A DNA stretch of 64,000 bases, from NCBI RefSeq assembly GCF_000340215.1, contig NW_006921535.1, positions 5,671,535 through 5,735,534 of the forward strand, in the 5' to 3' direction. Shown one piece after another: positions 34,192 through 44,442 of this stretch (its first letter is position 1; every line of letters begins with the position of its first letter). The notes below the pieces were generated by a model. It saw nothing but the letters and a program-made list of their open reading frames with translations. It was not told the origin of the DNA and ran no database searches. Source of the stretch: Pseudocercospora fijiensis CIRAD86. Taxonomy: Eukaryota > Ascomycota > Dothideomycetes > Mycosphaerellales > Mycosphaerellaceae. Position numbers and translations under genes: made by a program.

Positions 34192-34818
34192 ATGTCGACC
34201 CACGCCTCCAGAGCCTTCGACGTGGCCGAGCTGCTCTCCATGATCCTCATCTACCTCACTCCCAAAGAGTTAAAGCAAGCCTACCGCGTCAACAAAACCT
34301 TCAAGTCAACCATCGACCAAGACAAACTCCTCCGCCTCCGCGTACACTTCTTCAAAAAGCCACTCCACCTCAACCAAGCCTTTGAAGACCACCAAACCAG
34401 CCTCTATCGCTATTTCGGCCGGTTCGAGACCATCCTCCATCCAACCCTCCATCAAAAAATCTCCGAGGCAAAGCAAGGCTGTCCGAACTTCTTTTACGCC
34501 CAAGCTGGAAGGATCTGGGACCTTGAAGCGACCCACAACGCCAAGATGTATCAGATCATTTGTCAGCCGCATGCTCCCTCCGTCATCGTATCTTTTGGAA
34601 AGGCGCCATGGGCCACGCGGTGGAAGGAAGAGGTTGTGTTCGAGGAAGAAAAGGATATGGGTGTAAAGTTGGGACAGCTTGTTGACGCTGTGAAGCGGTT
34701 GAAAGTTTTGTGGACGCAGGAAGTTCGTGTGGAGATGGTGCAGCGAGGTCGAGATTCGGTGGAGTACCGTCAGGAGATGAGTGAAGTGCTGAGAAAAGGA
34801 GGAGTGATGGAATTTTAG
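34192..34818 (+). CDS. F-box-like protein (208 aa)
   Basis: Single exon. The N-terminus has an F-box-like motif (FDVAELLSMILIYLTPKEL, then QAYRVNKTF) aligning in position and character with the divergent neighbour's. The rest (YFGRFETILHP, IWDLEATHNAKMYQ) is unrelated to known substrate-binding repeats, and a charged C-terminal helix follows. The head-to-head arrangement with a second F-box-like gene suggests an inverted duplication followed by divergence, although the proteins outside the F-box differ strongly. Confidence 0.6.
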   Translation: MSTHASRAFDVAELLSMILIYLTPKELKQAYRVNKTFKSTIDQDKLLRLRVHFFKKPLHLNQAFEDHQTSLYRYFGRFETILHPTLHQKISEAKQGCPNFFYAQAGRIWDLEATHNAKMYQIICQPHAPSVIVSFGKAPWATRWKEEVVFEEEKDMGVKLGQLVDAVKRLKVLWTQEVRVEMVQRGRDSVEYRQEMSEVLRKGGVMEF

Positions 34819-35202
34819 GGTAGTAACTGCAGTGATCGTTTTCGCCTCCGAATTGCATGCTTCACTACGCTACTCGAGAGCAGACCGGTCTCGTAGAGGT
34901 GCAGAGTGTATTGAGAGCGTTAGCTATGTGATCTTCTGTGCGATGCTAACATATTTGTCTCTGTACAGGGGTTTCTCGGTGTTTTCAAGCTTTCTGAGCT
35001 CAACAGATCGCGGACAGCTCTCGCAACCGCTCATATCTCTGAAGAAGCGCTCAAGATGTGAGGAGATACATGCTACTACACATGTGCTTATGAGCGCGTC
35101 TCTCTCTCTGCTACAGGACAAAGTCTTCGATGCTATCACTAGCACCCAGGAGGCCCACAAGTTGTGGAAGACTAAGAAGTAAGACCACCGCTACGTCGAC
35201 GA
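34819..35202. other. Intergenic, nothing seen
   Basis: Short open frames only. Confidence 0.4.
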
Positions 35203-35788
35203 TTACAATAGAGACCTCAGGGCTTTCCTTGCCGAGGCCGGAGTCAGCGACGCCAGCGTTATGGTGCGCGACGCATTCGTGGCCTTCGTGTCCGACAGCG
35301 CCTCGTTGGTGCAGAGGGCCGCCGTGTGACCCTCGCCGCGAAGCGTGTAGGCGTTGCGAACGGTAACATACCGCCAAGTGTGGGCGACGAGGTCCTAGGT
35401 GACGGCCGGGCGACCCAGGTTGCGACGGTGTAGGTAGGGCAGACCACTGGAATTCAGAGAGGACTCGTACCACTTGTGAAGCTGCGTAGCCGACCAGGCG
35501 CCAAGGTTCATGCCGATAAGCAGCAGCCAAATCGTGTAGTCCTCGAGCTAGGAGTCTGGTAGAGGCAAGCGCACTATCGAGAGTCGGCCTGTTGCTGCTA
35601 TCCACAAGAATTGGACTTCGCCACAGGTAGTCAGATCGATCTTATAGTGCTTTGTTGCTCCGACGTGCTCGCTAGCAGGTCGCTTGCCCGTCTTCTAGTA
35701 CTCCTCACCGTAGTCGCGGTAGGAGACGTCCTCACCGTGCTCGCCACGCTTGTATGGGACTTAGGATCTGCTCGGTAACATTAGCCAT
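35203..35788 (-). pseudogene. Decayed protein gene, in-frame TAG stops
   Basis: From ATG 35788 (MANVTEQI) the frame shifts once, then runs as clearly protein-like text to TAA 35203: YKRGEHGEDVSYRDYGEEY, TKHYKIDLTTCGEVQFLWIA, LEDYTIWLLLIGMNLGAW, LVAHTWRYVTVRNAYTLRGE. It is broken by internal TAG codons after GEEY, LPDS and RPAVT. TAG arises from CAG or TGG by single CpA-to-TpA changes, the RIP direction. The family is not recognised; an element-encoded protein is possible because a second broken frame diverges 70 bp away. Confidence 0.55.
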
Positions 35789-35857
35789 AATCGTAAGAGG
35801 AAAGCCGGAGCTTTGCCTAACTTGAACGACATTCTTCAGAAGCGAGGCTATGCAGTT

Positions 35858-36214
35858 ATGAAGGTGGATGTGCCGCCGCCGCCCTCTAAGAAGAAGAGCA
35901 GCAAGCAGAGAGTAAAGGAGGAGAGCGACGACGAGCTCGGGTACCTCCGTCTAGAACCCGCCTTCGGCAATCGCAACCCTATCGCGATCGGAAAGGTACT
36001 AAAGACGGGTTTATCTACCCCAATGCGCGAGGGAACGGCCGGGAACGCTGAGAACTCTGCTCCAACCTTTACGGACTTTAATAGCAACGAGGGAACAGTC
36101 GGGAACACCAAGGGCTCCTTCGTAGCGGTCAACACTCCGGAGGGTATAGCTTAGGAGTTCGACGCCTCTCGCTTTCGCTCCCGCTTTTCTAGTTCGGACG
36201 ATAGTCTCGAGTGA
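35858..36214 (+). pseudogene. Decayed small protein gene, divergent partner
   Basis: The ATG at 35858 opens MKVDVPPPPSKKKSSK, an acidic patch (KEESDDELGY), a Gly/Asn/Thr-rich middle, TAG after TPEGIA, then continues in frame (EFDASRFRSRFSSSDDSLE) to TGA 36214. One RIP-type TAG separates it from an intact 118-residue protein. In-frame sequence upstream of the ATG (ILQKRGYAV) is also protein-like, so the true start may be earlier. Function unknown. Confidence 0.4.
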
Positions 36215-36489
36215 AACCCCAAAGGAACATTGAGAGCATAAGATTACGACTGAGAATATGAGATTATGATACGACCGTGGGACACGGAGCCTTTTTGGAA
36301 AAAGCGGCATTTGTTAAGGAAGGCATTAAGGAAGGCAACGGGGAAGGTGGAAAGGGTCCCCAGTCATTATGTACTTAGCCTTCCTTGAGAACTTAATGAG
36401 AACATCATCTATCCACCTCATAACAAACGGTAGCACCAACCCGAGTCCACCGAGGCACCGAGGGTACAGACCAACGATGTCGGGGTCTG

Positions 36490-36990
36490 GAGCGTCGTGG
36501 AAGCCAGACTATGTGAAGGAAGCTTTCGAAACACCTGGACTCATCTCGATTCCCGCATGGCTTCCATCTCTAGGGTATCGGAGGTCAAGCCAGGCTCATG
36601 TGGACCGATGCTTTGAAAGAACCGATTGCAAGGCAAGATCAGTGAGCAAGCCAGATGATTTTTGTCAGCCACGCTTTCGCAGCACCTGGAGTCCTCTCAT
36701 TTCCGCGTCGCTCCCATCTCTGGGGTGTCGGAGGACAGGTCAGGCTCAGATGAACTGATGCTTTGAAAGAGACGATTGCAAGGGAGAATCAGTGACTAAG
36801 CTAGATCCCTTTTGTCGGCCACCCTTTCACAGCACCTAGAGTCATCTCCATTTCCGCATTGCTCTCATCTCTGGGGTGCCGGAGGACAAGTCAGGCTCGG
36901 ATGGACTGATATTTTGAAAGAGATGATTCCAAGGCACGATCGGTTACTGAGCCAGACCCTTTCGTTCAGCTATTCGCTCTGCAGATTCAA
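36490..36990 (+). repeat. Three tandem copies of a 150-bp unit
   Basis: The anchor ATCTCTAGGGTATCGG / ATCTCTGGGGTGTCGG / ATCTCTGGGGTGCCGG occurs at 36566, 36716 and 36868 (periods 150 and 152). In the first two copies the plus frame reads a repeated peptide, LPSLGxRR...CFERxDCK...SVxK, so the unit was probably a 50-residue protein repeat. The 152-bp step puts the third copy out of frame. Confidence 0.75.
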
Positions 36991-37039
36991 GTCTGGTATG
37001 CAAGCCGTCTCACAGACACGTCCTGCATGGGGACGGTGG

Positions 37040-37980
37040 ATTTTGGAAGCCAATACATGCGAGCGACGGCATAGTGCTGGTGTGAGATTTCAGGTGTTCC
37101 GCGAGGAATCCCATATGCATTACCTCAACGAAGGCCTTTCTTATGGACAGAAAATGCCTCCTATCCGTTTTGATGACTCGCAGATGGGCCCAAAGAAACA
37201 AATTTACTACATTGGCCCACTGGAGTGCTCCTCAGATCTAGCAGCTACCGCCCCCGAACACAGTACCGCCAGAATTTTGCTGGAACGGTCGACGAGCTGT
37301 ACGCCTACGTGCGGTACGCAAAGCAACTCATTATCTTGAAGCCAGGTGGAGTGGACTTCACCTATGGATAGACACCAACCGGAAGTGAACAGGTGCCTTC
37401 CACGCACATTGACAATTTGGTGGCTGCTATCTGCCGTTTCATAAACAGCTCTACGACTGGTCACCTGAATTTCCCGACCTGGTGCGACGCAAACGTAGCT
37501 CACGTGGAGAACACACGTGAACCTGTGGTGCGATGCGATTATTGTAGCACCCTGACTGAGCAGCAGTGGTTCATGCGGGAATCATCAACTGACTCCAATT
37601 CCGGTACCAATGAACCCGCCACTACCTACGATCATCAATTGGCAAACAAGGGATCAGTGGACACGACCACCTATTGAAATCGCACCAGCTGTAAACTTCG
37701 CGTGGGCAGGCACTGGCGGCAATGATTCATATCAGTTCAGAAGCACAAATGAGGCAACAATGTCCCCAAGTCCGTACTCATACTTTCTGCATCTTTTCGA
37801 CATCCGAGATTGTCAAATGCCCCCCGACGTTGCAAGAGTTGCGTACAAGATGTGCTTCTATGAGCAGCTTACCTGGACTCTGCGACACTGTTGCTTCCTA
37901 ATGTCTTTGAAATTGAAGCTATTGAAGACCTCATAACAACGAGATCCATCAGAGGCTGCCCAGAGACTTCTGAAATGTAA
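37040..37980 (+). pseudogene. Decayed gene of unknown function
   Basis: Coding-like text runs for about 300 residues but changes frame three times and meets one TAG. The segments are HYLNEGLSYGQKMPPIRFDD to about 37240; YRQNFAGTVDELYAYVRYAK, GGVDFTYG, TAG, then INSSTTGHLNFPTWCDANV and RCDYCSTLTEQQW (37261-37610); IINWQTRDQWTRPPIEIAPA and YFLHLFDIRDCQMPPDVARV (37610-37860); AYLDSATLLLPNVFEIEAIE to TAA 37980. No GT-AG introns fit the frame changes. The 150-bp repeat just upstream may have been its N-terminus. Family not recognised. Confidence 0.5.
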
Positions 37981-39350
37981 TCTGCCTTTCGAGAGTCACG
38001 AGATCCTCCGAGTTACTTTCAATCTCAGCCCCCTGCTTCCTGCCAGCTTCTGATGCATTTGAGTCAGTCCCCTCAATCCGATTGTTGGAACGCAAGCCAT
38101 AAGGATTAAGTCCTACGATCCACTCCCCTATAGCAATAATCTCACCGAACAGGAGCTGGTTGATCGACGGCGTCTAATTCGAAGTACACAGCATACGAAG
38201 AAGGCACGCGGAGAAAGTGGCGTGAGGAAGCACCCAGAACAATTGAGGGTTCAACTTCCAAGTCACTGTCGATTCCAAGGCCTGTCAGATCCATCGACTC
38301 TAGAAACGTAGCTCTCTAGTCGAGATTTCGTGGAGGTGGACTTTTCGTTGAGACTAACACAGTTCTCCTATCGGTCCTCATCTCGCTATATCAGAGCTCA
38401 ACGAGGGAATCAGGTCCCAGAGAGGTCTTCGAAACTGCTGATTCCATCTGACAGTCTTTTCGTCTGACAATGCCAAACCATGATGAAATTTCTTTCAATG
38501 GGTCAAAACTATGCTACGAAAGGTCTGGTCAGCCTTTGATTGCACGCAGCATCACGGTCCGACGCGAAGCTACCAATTGTCACGCGAGGGACGAATCAGT
38601 AGTGGTGCAATGGTATGGTATTGTGTAAGTATCTTCGGTACTGGGAAGTATGTATCAGTCTGGCGTGCCTGCCGTGCCATACCTGCCGTAACAGCACCCC
38701 CGTCCATCGGCACGAAGGCTGGCGTGCCAGGACAGCCGTGCCCATTCTTTGCGTACTCCTTCGTCTTTTCCCGTTTTCTTTGCCAAATATGTCCTGCTGA
38801 ATCATGCTCTTCTCAATCTGAGTCCTGGAGTTCCGCGCGTGTCTTCTTGCCACCAGCCGAGTTGGGAGTGGCTGTATGCAAATCGATCCTGCTGGAAGGC
38901 AGCTGTGGGGCTTGGCATATTCAGCCTTATTGGAACGCCTGAAGTACATCAACGGTCTTTGTCCATGTCCAAGAGTTCCTTCAATGTAGAGTATTCGTTT
39001 GCTATGCAGCCAGTGGGATATGAGGAGCACGGCGAGGGCTTGGATAGTGGAGTTGATGTGGCTAGAGAGCTCGGGTGACTTCCAGATATGTACCAACTAC
39101 AGTTCCATTCAGTTTTGCATTCCGCAATGAAGCTTCTTCTGAGCTCTTAAGGAAAGAGCCGTATCAGCGCGATCGGGAAGTCAATTCAAAATGATGATGA
39201 ACAACATTCGTAGGTGATCACATAGCCTCGTCTGAGCACCCTCCTCGGTATTTTGGTCAAAGCCAGGAAACGCAAACGAAACGAACAGGCGGAGACGCGG
39301 GCGGCATAGACTCTGCTCGATAGCAGAGTCTAGAGATTTTCCCTTTTCAT
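37981..39350. other. Intergenic, no convincing gene
   Basis: A plus frame from 37981 to about 38540 has few stops (LTEQELVDRRRLIRSTQH) and may be a further decayed segment. Around 38600-39096 both strands are open without family motifs. Confidence 0.35.
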
Positions 39351-40040
39351 TCAGTGGTTCGGGTGAGGGATGTCGCGACGAGGATCTACTCCACCAAACA
39401 ACGCTTCCACCGCATGATCTCTGTCCAGAAGCTCATGCTCGTCCCTCGAAGAGCTTGCTCGTCCCAGATCCAGCCGAAAGTCAAGGAAGACTTCACTCGC
39501 ACGCTCAATTGCCATTGCCAACATGTTCCAAGCGAGCCCATGTCCCTTCACTCCCATGCTAACCCCCTTCTCCTTCACACACGCAGCGTCTCCGCAGACC
39601 TCGTTGTGGCAGCTGTACATGGAGATGAAAGCGTGCGCGGCTTCATGTGCCATGGTATTGAGAAGCATCCGGGCAGTCTTGTATGGGTAGAGCTTCACCA
39701 TCACGGCTTGGCCCACGCCACTTGTCTCTCCCCGGCTGCCGCTTCTAGACAGAAGATTCGAGTCCCAAGAAACCGGGACGTCACTCACAGAGTCCAGGAA
39801 AAAGGTTTTGGAGACGAGCGCCCATCCTTCTCTCATCAGCTGCGTAGTAAGCTCCGTTGTGTGTTCACCTTTTTGGTCGACTTGTCTCTGGAATTTCAAG
39901 AACCATGCTGGGAGCTGCTGGGCCATCTGCGCACTGCGTGGTGTCTTTGTGTCAAATGAAGCGATGGCGGCTTCGGCGAGGCTGATGGGATGGTGAGATT
40001 GGTACAAGAGCACTTCTGACGGTTCGAGATGTGTGTTCAT
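39351..40040 (-). CDS. SprT-like zinc metallopeptidase-fold protein C (229 aa)
   Basis: Single exon. ATG 40040 (MNTHLEP) was chosen because the 57 codons upstream are Cys/His/Arg-rich and unlike the paralogues. The shared segment is VSKTFFLDSVSDVPVSW (76-92). HEAAH is at 132-136, the triad C144/C149/C154 is in perfect C-x4-C-x4-C spacing, and GHG is at 166-168. A long helix follows (LAWNMLAMAIERASEVF), the best conserved part relative to copy B. The tail is acidic and short. All residues expected for zinc binding and the general-base Glu are present. The plus-strand ORF across the same DNA is its shadow. Confidence 0.78.
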   Translation of the reverse strand: MNTHLEPSEVLLYQSHHPISLAEAAIASFDTKTPRSAQMAQQLPAWFLKFQRQVDQKGEHTTELTTQLMREGWALVSKTFFLDSVSDVPVSWDSNLLSRSGSRGETSGVGQAVMVKLYPYKTARMLLNTMAHEAAHAFISMYSCHNEVCGDAACVKEKGVSMGVKGHGLAWNMLAMAIERASEVFLDFRLDLGRASSSRDEHELLDRDHAVEALFGGVDPRRDIPHPNH

Positions 40041-40808
40041 TGTGCTGTGTCGGGGGTGGATGTGATGGGTGCAGTGGTGAACCTGTGGCGGAAGCAATTG
40101 ATCGAAGGCAGAACAGCATCGAACAATCAGAAGCCAACGAAACCTGCGGTGGGACCGTTGAAGCCGCATAGTAAGCGAGGAATTGATTGAGTATGGAAAG
40201 GACAGCTTCACTGAAGATTCGTGGCAACAGTCGCAGCAAAACGACCATTCTTTCTTCCTTCTCCAACGCAGATCTCAGCTCTTTATATGAGCACGAAGTA
40301 GGTTGCGGATCCCACTCAACCACCTCTCAATGGCCCTAATCGGACGGTGTGGCAGCAAGAAAGTGCACTACGAGGCGTTGTCTGTTGTCAAGAGGACTGT
40401 TAATGCTCGCCTTACAACATTGTATTACGCCTTGGCTGACGTACGCTGACGATTTCAAAAGTTGGCACATGAAATAAATGGACTTGAACTCTTGGAGACG
40501 CTCATGCTTGCAGCAGTTTGTTGATGTTCCGGAGCAATATTGTTGCCCCTGAAACCGCTTGCCAAGCCACTAGTAAGCTCACGGCCACAAGAAGATTCTT
40601 CTTCGTGACTCTTTCTTCCGCTTTCTCTTCCACAACACAATCCATCCATCGCCGCAATCCACCACCATATCTGCATTCATTCAACACAAAAGGTCAGTCG
40701 ACGTGCCATTATACTCCTCCAACATGACTGACCAGCAAAACAGCAAAAATGAACAGCATCCATCAGCACAATGGGTCACGGTTTTCGTTCATACATCCCC
40801 GGGTACTT
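40041..40808. other. Intergenic between divergent genes
   Basis: No convincing frame. It contains the upstream regions of SprT-like C (minus) and the Gly/Pro/Gln-rich gene (plus). Confidence 0.45.
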
Positions 40809-41537
40809 ATGTACTCAGCGATGTATGACGACGACCGCCCTTCTTGTCGGGTAAGTCTCATCTAGCACATTGTCGGTGCGCCTTGCCACTGGACCATTGC
40901 GCCGATGACTGCTGCCGAGAGCGTCGCAATTCATCAACGCCTACATTCTCTCACGAACTGAGCTAACGAGACACAGCGGAAGCCTCCAGCCGGGGGAGGA
41001 GGGGGAGGAGGGGGCCAGGGGTAAGACATCACTTTTTCTCGTCTCTCACAGAACGTACTGACCATCACTTCAGGTGGCTTCCCCAACCTCCCACCGGAGC
41101 TGTGCCGGCACAGCTCCCAGCGAGGTCTGGAGCAGGTGCTCCAATTCAATCAGGTCAGTACCAATGACACCAGCATGCTTGCAAGCACCATCCTAACATC
41201 TTCTTAGCTGCTCCGTCTCCTGGTCACTCACACGGTATCCCTCAATACCAAACCAGCCAGCCACAAGGCCGGAGCAGGTGCTCCAATTCAATCACGTAAG
41301 TACTTATCCATTGACACTATCACGCTCGCAAGCACCATCCTAACATCTTCCTTCTTAGCTGCTCCTTCTCCTGGTCACTCACACGGTATCCCACAATACC
41401 AAACCAGCCAGCCACAATACCAGAGCCAGCCATATTCTGCACCTGGCTCGTACAGTTCGCAGTACGGAGACACAAGAGGAAATGGAGGGCAAGATGGGCC
41501 TGTAGAGGTCGCAAGAGGAGGGCATCAGTTATTGTGA
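40809..41537 (+). CDS. Gly/Pro/Gln/Ser-rich small protein, four exons (114 aa)
   Basis: Exons 40809-40850, 40977-41020, 41074-41153 and 41359-41537 join in phase through GTAAGT, GTAAGA and GTCAGT donors with CTAAC/CTGAC branch sites. The protein starts MYSAMYDDDRPSCR, has a poly-Gly run, then PPTGAVPAQLPARSG, PSPGHSHGIPQYQTSQPQ, a Gln/Tyr/Ser stretch and an acidic-to-basic tail. Such prion-like composition suggests an intrinsically disordered protein; function unknown. A duplicated 88-bp exon (41208-41295) lies in the last intron. Skipping it gives this product. Including it shifts the frame and opens an alternative C-terminus to 41740. The gene was found only by splicing; no single ORF shows it. 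Confidence 0.55.
41129..41416 (+). repeat. Tandem duplication spanning exon-intron-exon
   Basis: 41129-41266 and 41271-41416 each contain the end of an exon (GGAGCAGGTGCTCCAATTC), an intron (ending CATCCTAACATCTTC...TTAG) and the start of the next exon (GCTCC-TCTCCTGGTCACTC to CAGCCACAA). Near-identity implies a recent event. Confidence 0.85.
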
Positions 41538-41962
41538 TCATCGATCGTGATGCTGGAGCCTGCCAATACTTTGGATACGGTACTGTATTTGAAGTCAACC
41601 AGAGAGTGAAGAACAGCATTCTTATCCCGTCAGCAACTGGCTTCACACGACCTGTTTTCACGATGTTTTGCATGACTACTTTGAAGGATGAAGGAATTGC
41701 GCAGCAAAGCCCAAAGTCGCTGCAAAGAGCTGCTTCATAGAAGGTATGAACAGCAAGTGAGGTCTTCATGTCCTCCACCTTGACCCCCAACCAGCGTTCC
41801 CTCCTGTCATATTTCCATTGCATAACGCCGGTTTCGCCCTCGTGTGCTCAAACCCAACTCCAGCACCGGAAGCGCAAACCAATGTGTGTCGTTTCATGAA
41901 GTGTAACTTAATGTATCCGCAGTATTCCCTGCTTTCACCCCAAAGCCAGATCCATGCCGCAC
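41538..41962. other. Convergent 3' region
   Basis: It lies between two convergent small genes. A minus-strand ORF (41320-41823) and the plus frame ending 41740 are open; neither has a recognised family. Confidence 0.4.
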
Positions 41963-42272
41963 TCACTTATCCGTCGACATATAATACACACGATCCCCAC
42001 GACGGTACTCAACCGTAATCGGGATGGCGGCGGAACGACGTCGAGCTACTGCCCCACGAGGATGAAGGAGAGTACGTCGCCATCCAGGATCGAGCGTGAG
42101 ATGGCCGACACCCGTGTTGTCGAGGCCATAGAAGTCTATGCGAGTTCATCATTAGCTATGCCATGCAGCGGTGCAGGGTTCGCTCACCTGCGGACAGAAT
42201 TCCCTGGTAGGTGACTCCGTCGTCCATGGTGTAGATGATCTCGGTGCCTTGGGGAATTGGCATGTAGGACAT
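41963..42272 (-). CDS. Small hypothetical protein, two exons (85 aa)
   Basis: Exon 1, 42272-42188, and exon 2, 42135-41963, flank a 52-bp intron with GTGAGC donor, GCTAATG branch and CATAG acceptor; the join restores GAC and a single frame. The protein reads MSYMPIPQGTEIIYTMDDG, then DFYGLDNTGVGHLTLDPGW, an Arg-rich stretch (AVARRRSAA), and ends VEYRRGDRVYYMSTDK. It looks like a compact beta-rich domain, but no family is recognised. Neither exon forms a long ORF, so the call rests on splice-site quality plus the protein-like text. Strand and frame are supported by consistent hydrophobic-polar alternation. Confidence 0.6.
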
Positions 42273-42849
42273 TCTTGAAGGCTGGGGGAGGTTCGAGGGT
42301 AGTGTGGGTCTTCGAGAAGTTCTGGTTGACTCGCGCTTGAGCGGGAGGAAGGAAAGGTGGGTGGGTGTAGCTGTGCGAAGGGGGAGATGGTTCGTTGGGC
42401 CTCTCGACTTTTACTTGGACTTGGCTGGTTAGGTTGCTATGGTGTGGTGATTTGAGGTTGATTGATACTTCGAATGTTCTGAAAGGTTGGAGCAGAGGCT
42501 TTTAAAGTCGAGAGTGTGCTTCACCCGTGGCGTCAATTACCAGCTCAGCCTTGATCGACATGGCAACCAGGTCTTATCAGGCCGTGCGCTGAGACGCCGG
42601 GATTGTTTCGCGTGCTTGGACTGCATTGTCGATTGGCAACACCAGCCTCGTCTCCACAAATCTTGCTCACTGTCGAAGAGTATCGAACGTCGCACATGCT
42701 TAGGTTATGGCTCTTGGACTATTGAATGCACAGACTGGAAGCATGAGAAGTATTGTGAAGTGCTCTATTGTGAAGCATTTGCGAACGAGAAGCTTCAGGG
42801 GATACCTGCGAGGTCTGCATAGTCCATCGAAGTCTCCGGCCGACATGCT
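42273..42849. other. Intergenic, nothing convincing
   Basis: A plus ORF (42487-42822) is Cys-rich but lacks family features and runs toward the MFS gene's 3' end. Confidence 0.4.
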
Positions 42850-44442
42850 TCACACTCTCTCAACCGTAGTCGCAACGTCGCCCTTGCCGGCCTCAACACT
42901 CTCTCTCCCAAGCTTGTCCTCCACAGCAGAGCTCGCAGCACTCCGCGCAAATCCAAAAATCCTGTCCATCTCGTCAAGCCGGAGCCCTTTGGTTTCGTGG
43001 ATGAAAAAGAAAGCGTATATCGCAGCCAAGATGAGACAACTTGCGAAGAAGATGTACACGCCGTAATCCATGCTGGTATACATGCTTGGCAAAGCTTTCG
43101 TCACGACATACGTCCACAGCCAGACGGACATTCCGGCGAAGGGGCCGCTAATAGAGCGAATACTTGATGGGAAGATCTCGGAAGATATAATCCACGGCAG
43201 CCCATTTGCTCCAAAAGACCAGGTCGCACCGAAGATCATGATAGCGGCGATCGCAGCCTTGCCGCCCGCAACAGTCGAGGCAGAGTGTGGGCTGTCAGAG
43301 CTGGGATCTGCGAGGGCGATGTATCCGGCGAGGTAGTACTGGCACAAGGCGCAGCAGATGCTGGATACGATCCATGGCCATTTCCTGCCGAATTTGTCGA
43401 TGAAGAAGGTGAAGAAGATCACGCTTCCTGTCGCCTTGATGATGCCATATACACCGGTCCAAAGAGTGTAGTCCGATAACCCGACTGAGGTGAAGATTGT
43501 CGGAGAATAGTAGTTGATTGCAGCTGCTCCAGACCAAGCTTGCCACATGAACATTAGGAATACAAGCAGGAAGCGGTTCCTCATTCCTGGCAAGCACCCC
43601 TCTCGGAGTGCGGCTTTCGTGACGGCGAGGAAGCTGGAATTCTCTGCATGTGAAGCTGTTCTCTCTTCGGATATCTGGCTCCGCACGAACATCACATCTT
43701 CCGCAATATAAGGGTGATCCTCTGGGAGCATTCGAAGGAAGCTGTAGCTTTTGATGGCCTCAGCTGTCCGGCCACGCTTGATAAGCCATACGGGACTCTC
43801 CTTCAGGAATGGTATACAGATCGCAAGAAGTCCCGCTGGAATCAGCTGCACGCCCATCGGTATCCTCCAAGCAGACGTGCTCTGCGTGTCGTAGGAATGC
43901 ACGAGGCCATAATTAATCCAAAAGCCGACCACGGCTCCGACTTGATAGAAAGATTCGAAGAAGCCAGTCAACCTGCCACGAATGGCTGGAGGAGAAATTT
44001 CGGAGACGTAGATTGGACATACTGCCGCGATCGCACCGACGCCAAGTCCGGTCAGAAGTCTGCCAGCATACATTGACCCCAGATGCACTGGTCCGACTGT
44101 CAGCACCGCTCCCACGATGAAGATGACATCTGCGATGATCAAGGTCTTCTTTCTGCCGAGCAGTTCCAGCGCAGGATACATGAAGAGCGCTCCGAAGAAG
44201 CCGCCGGCGCTGTAGATGCTGGTGAGATTGCTCGACACGGCATTCTTCTCGCGCTTGCTCATGGTGCTCAGGCCGAAGTCTCGTTTAAAGCTGGGCAGAG
44301 TAATTGTGGTGCCGATGAATGCACTGTCATAGCCATATGCGAGGACGCCGAGCGCGATGATGACAGCCGTGGCGTACACTCTCCAATTGTAGACCTCCGG
44401 CGGCGTCGGCCGGTCCTCCTTCGCTCTGCTGAATCCCGTCAT
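42850..44442 (-). CDS. MFS sugar/quinate-type transporter (530 aa)
   Basis: This is a plasma-membrane H+ symporter of the fungal sugar porter family, single exon, with about 12 hydrophobic segments. The start region (EDRPTPPEVYNWRVY followed by YGYDSAFIGTTI) is the signature of the quinate permease branch (QutD/qa-y type). Further family marks are GRKKTL after TM2, GRLLTGLGVG in TM4, PAIRGRLTG, KESPVWLIKRGR before the central loop, INYYSPTIF in TM7, and SSEIFPSSIRS with ETKGLRLDEMD at the end. Quinate or a related polyol/sugar acid is the likely substrate, but quinate-catabolic genes are not in the window, so the substrate is unproven. Confidence 0.88.
   Translation of the reverse strand: MTGFSRAKEDRPTPPEVYNWRVYATAVIIALGVLAYGYDSAFIGTTITLPSFKRDFGLSTMSKREKNAVSSNLTSIYSAGGFFGALFMYPALELLGRKKTLIIADVIFIVGAVLTVGPVHLGSMYAGRLLTGLGVGAIAAVCPIYVSEISPPAIRGRLTGFFESFYQVGAVVGFWINYGLVHSYDTQSTSAWRIPMGVQLIPAGLLAICIPFLKESPVWLIKRGRTAEAIKSYSFLRMLPEDHPYIAEDVMFVRSQISEERTASHAENSSFLAVTKAALREGCLPGMRNRFLLVFLMFMWQAWSGAAAINYYSPTIFTSVGLSDYTLWTGVYGIIKATGSVIFFTFFIDKFGRKWPWIVSSICCALCQYYLAGYIALADPSSDSPHSASTVAGGKAAIAAIMIFGATWSFGANGLPWIISSEIFPSSIRSISGPFAGMSVWLWTYVVTKALPSMYTSMDYGVYIFFASCLILAAIYAFFFIHETKGLRLDEMDRIFGFARSAASSAVEDKLGRESVEAGKGDVATTVERV

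Noticed and set aside
35203..37980. Reassigned TAG codon as explanation for the in-frame TAG stops
   Set aside because: Intact neighbouring genes use ordinary stops, frameshifts occur as well, and RIP explains CAG/TGG to TAG simply.
41320..41823. Minus-strand 167-aa frame over the Gly/Pro/Gln-rich gene
   Set aside because: It is open but overlaps spliced plus-strand exons and the recent duplication, and has no recognised family. Kept only as an alternative.
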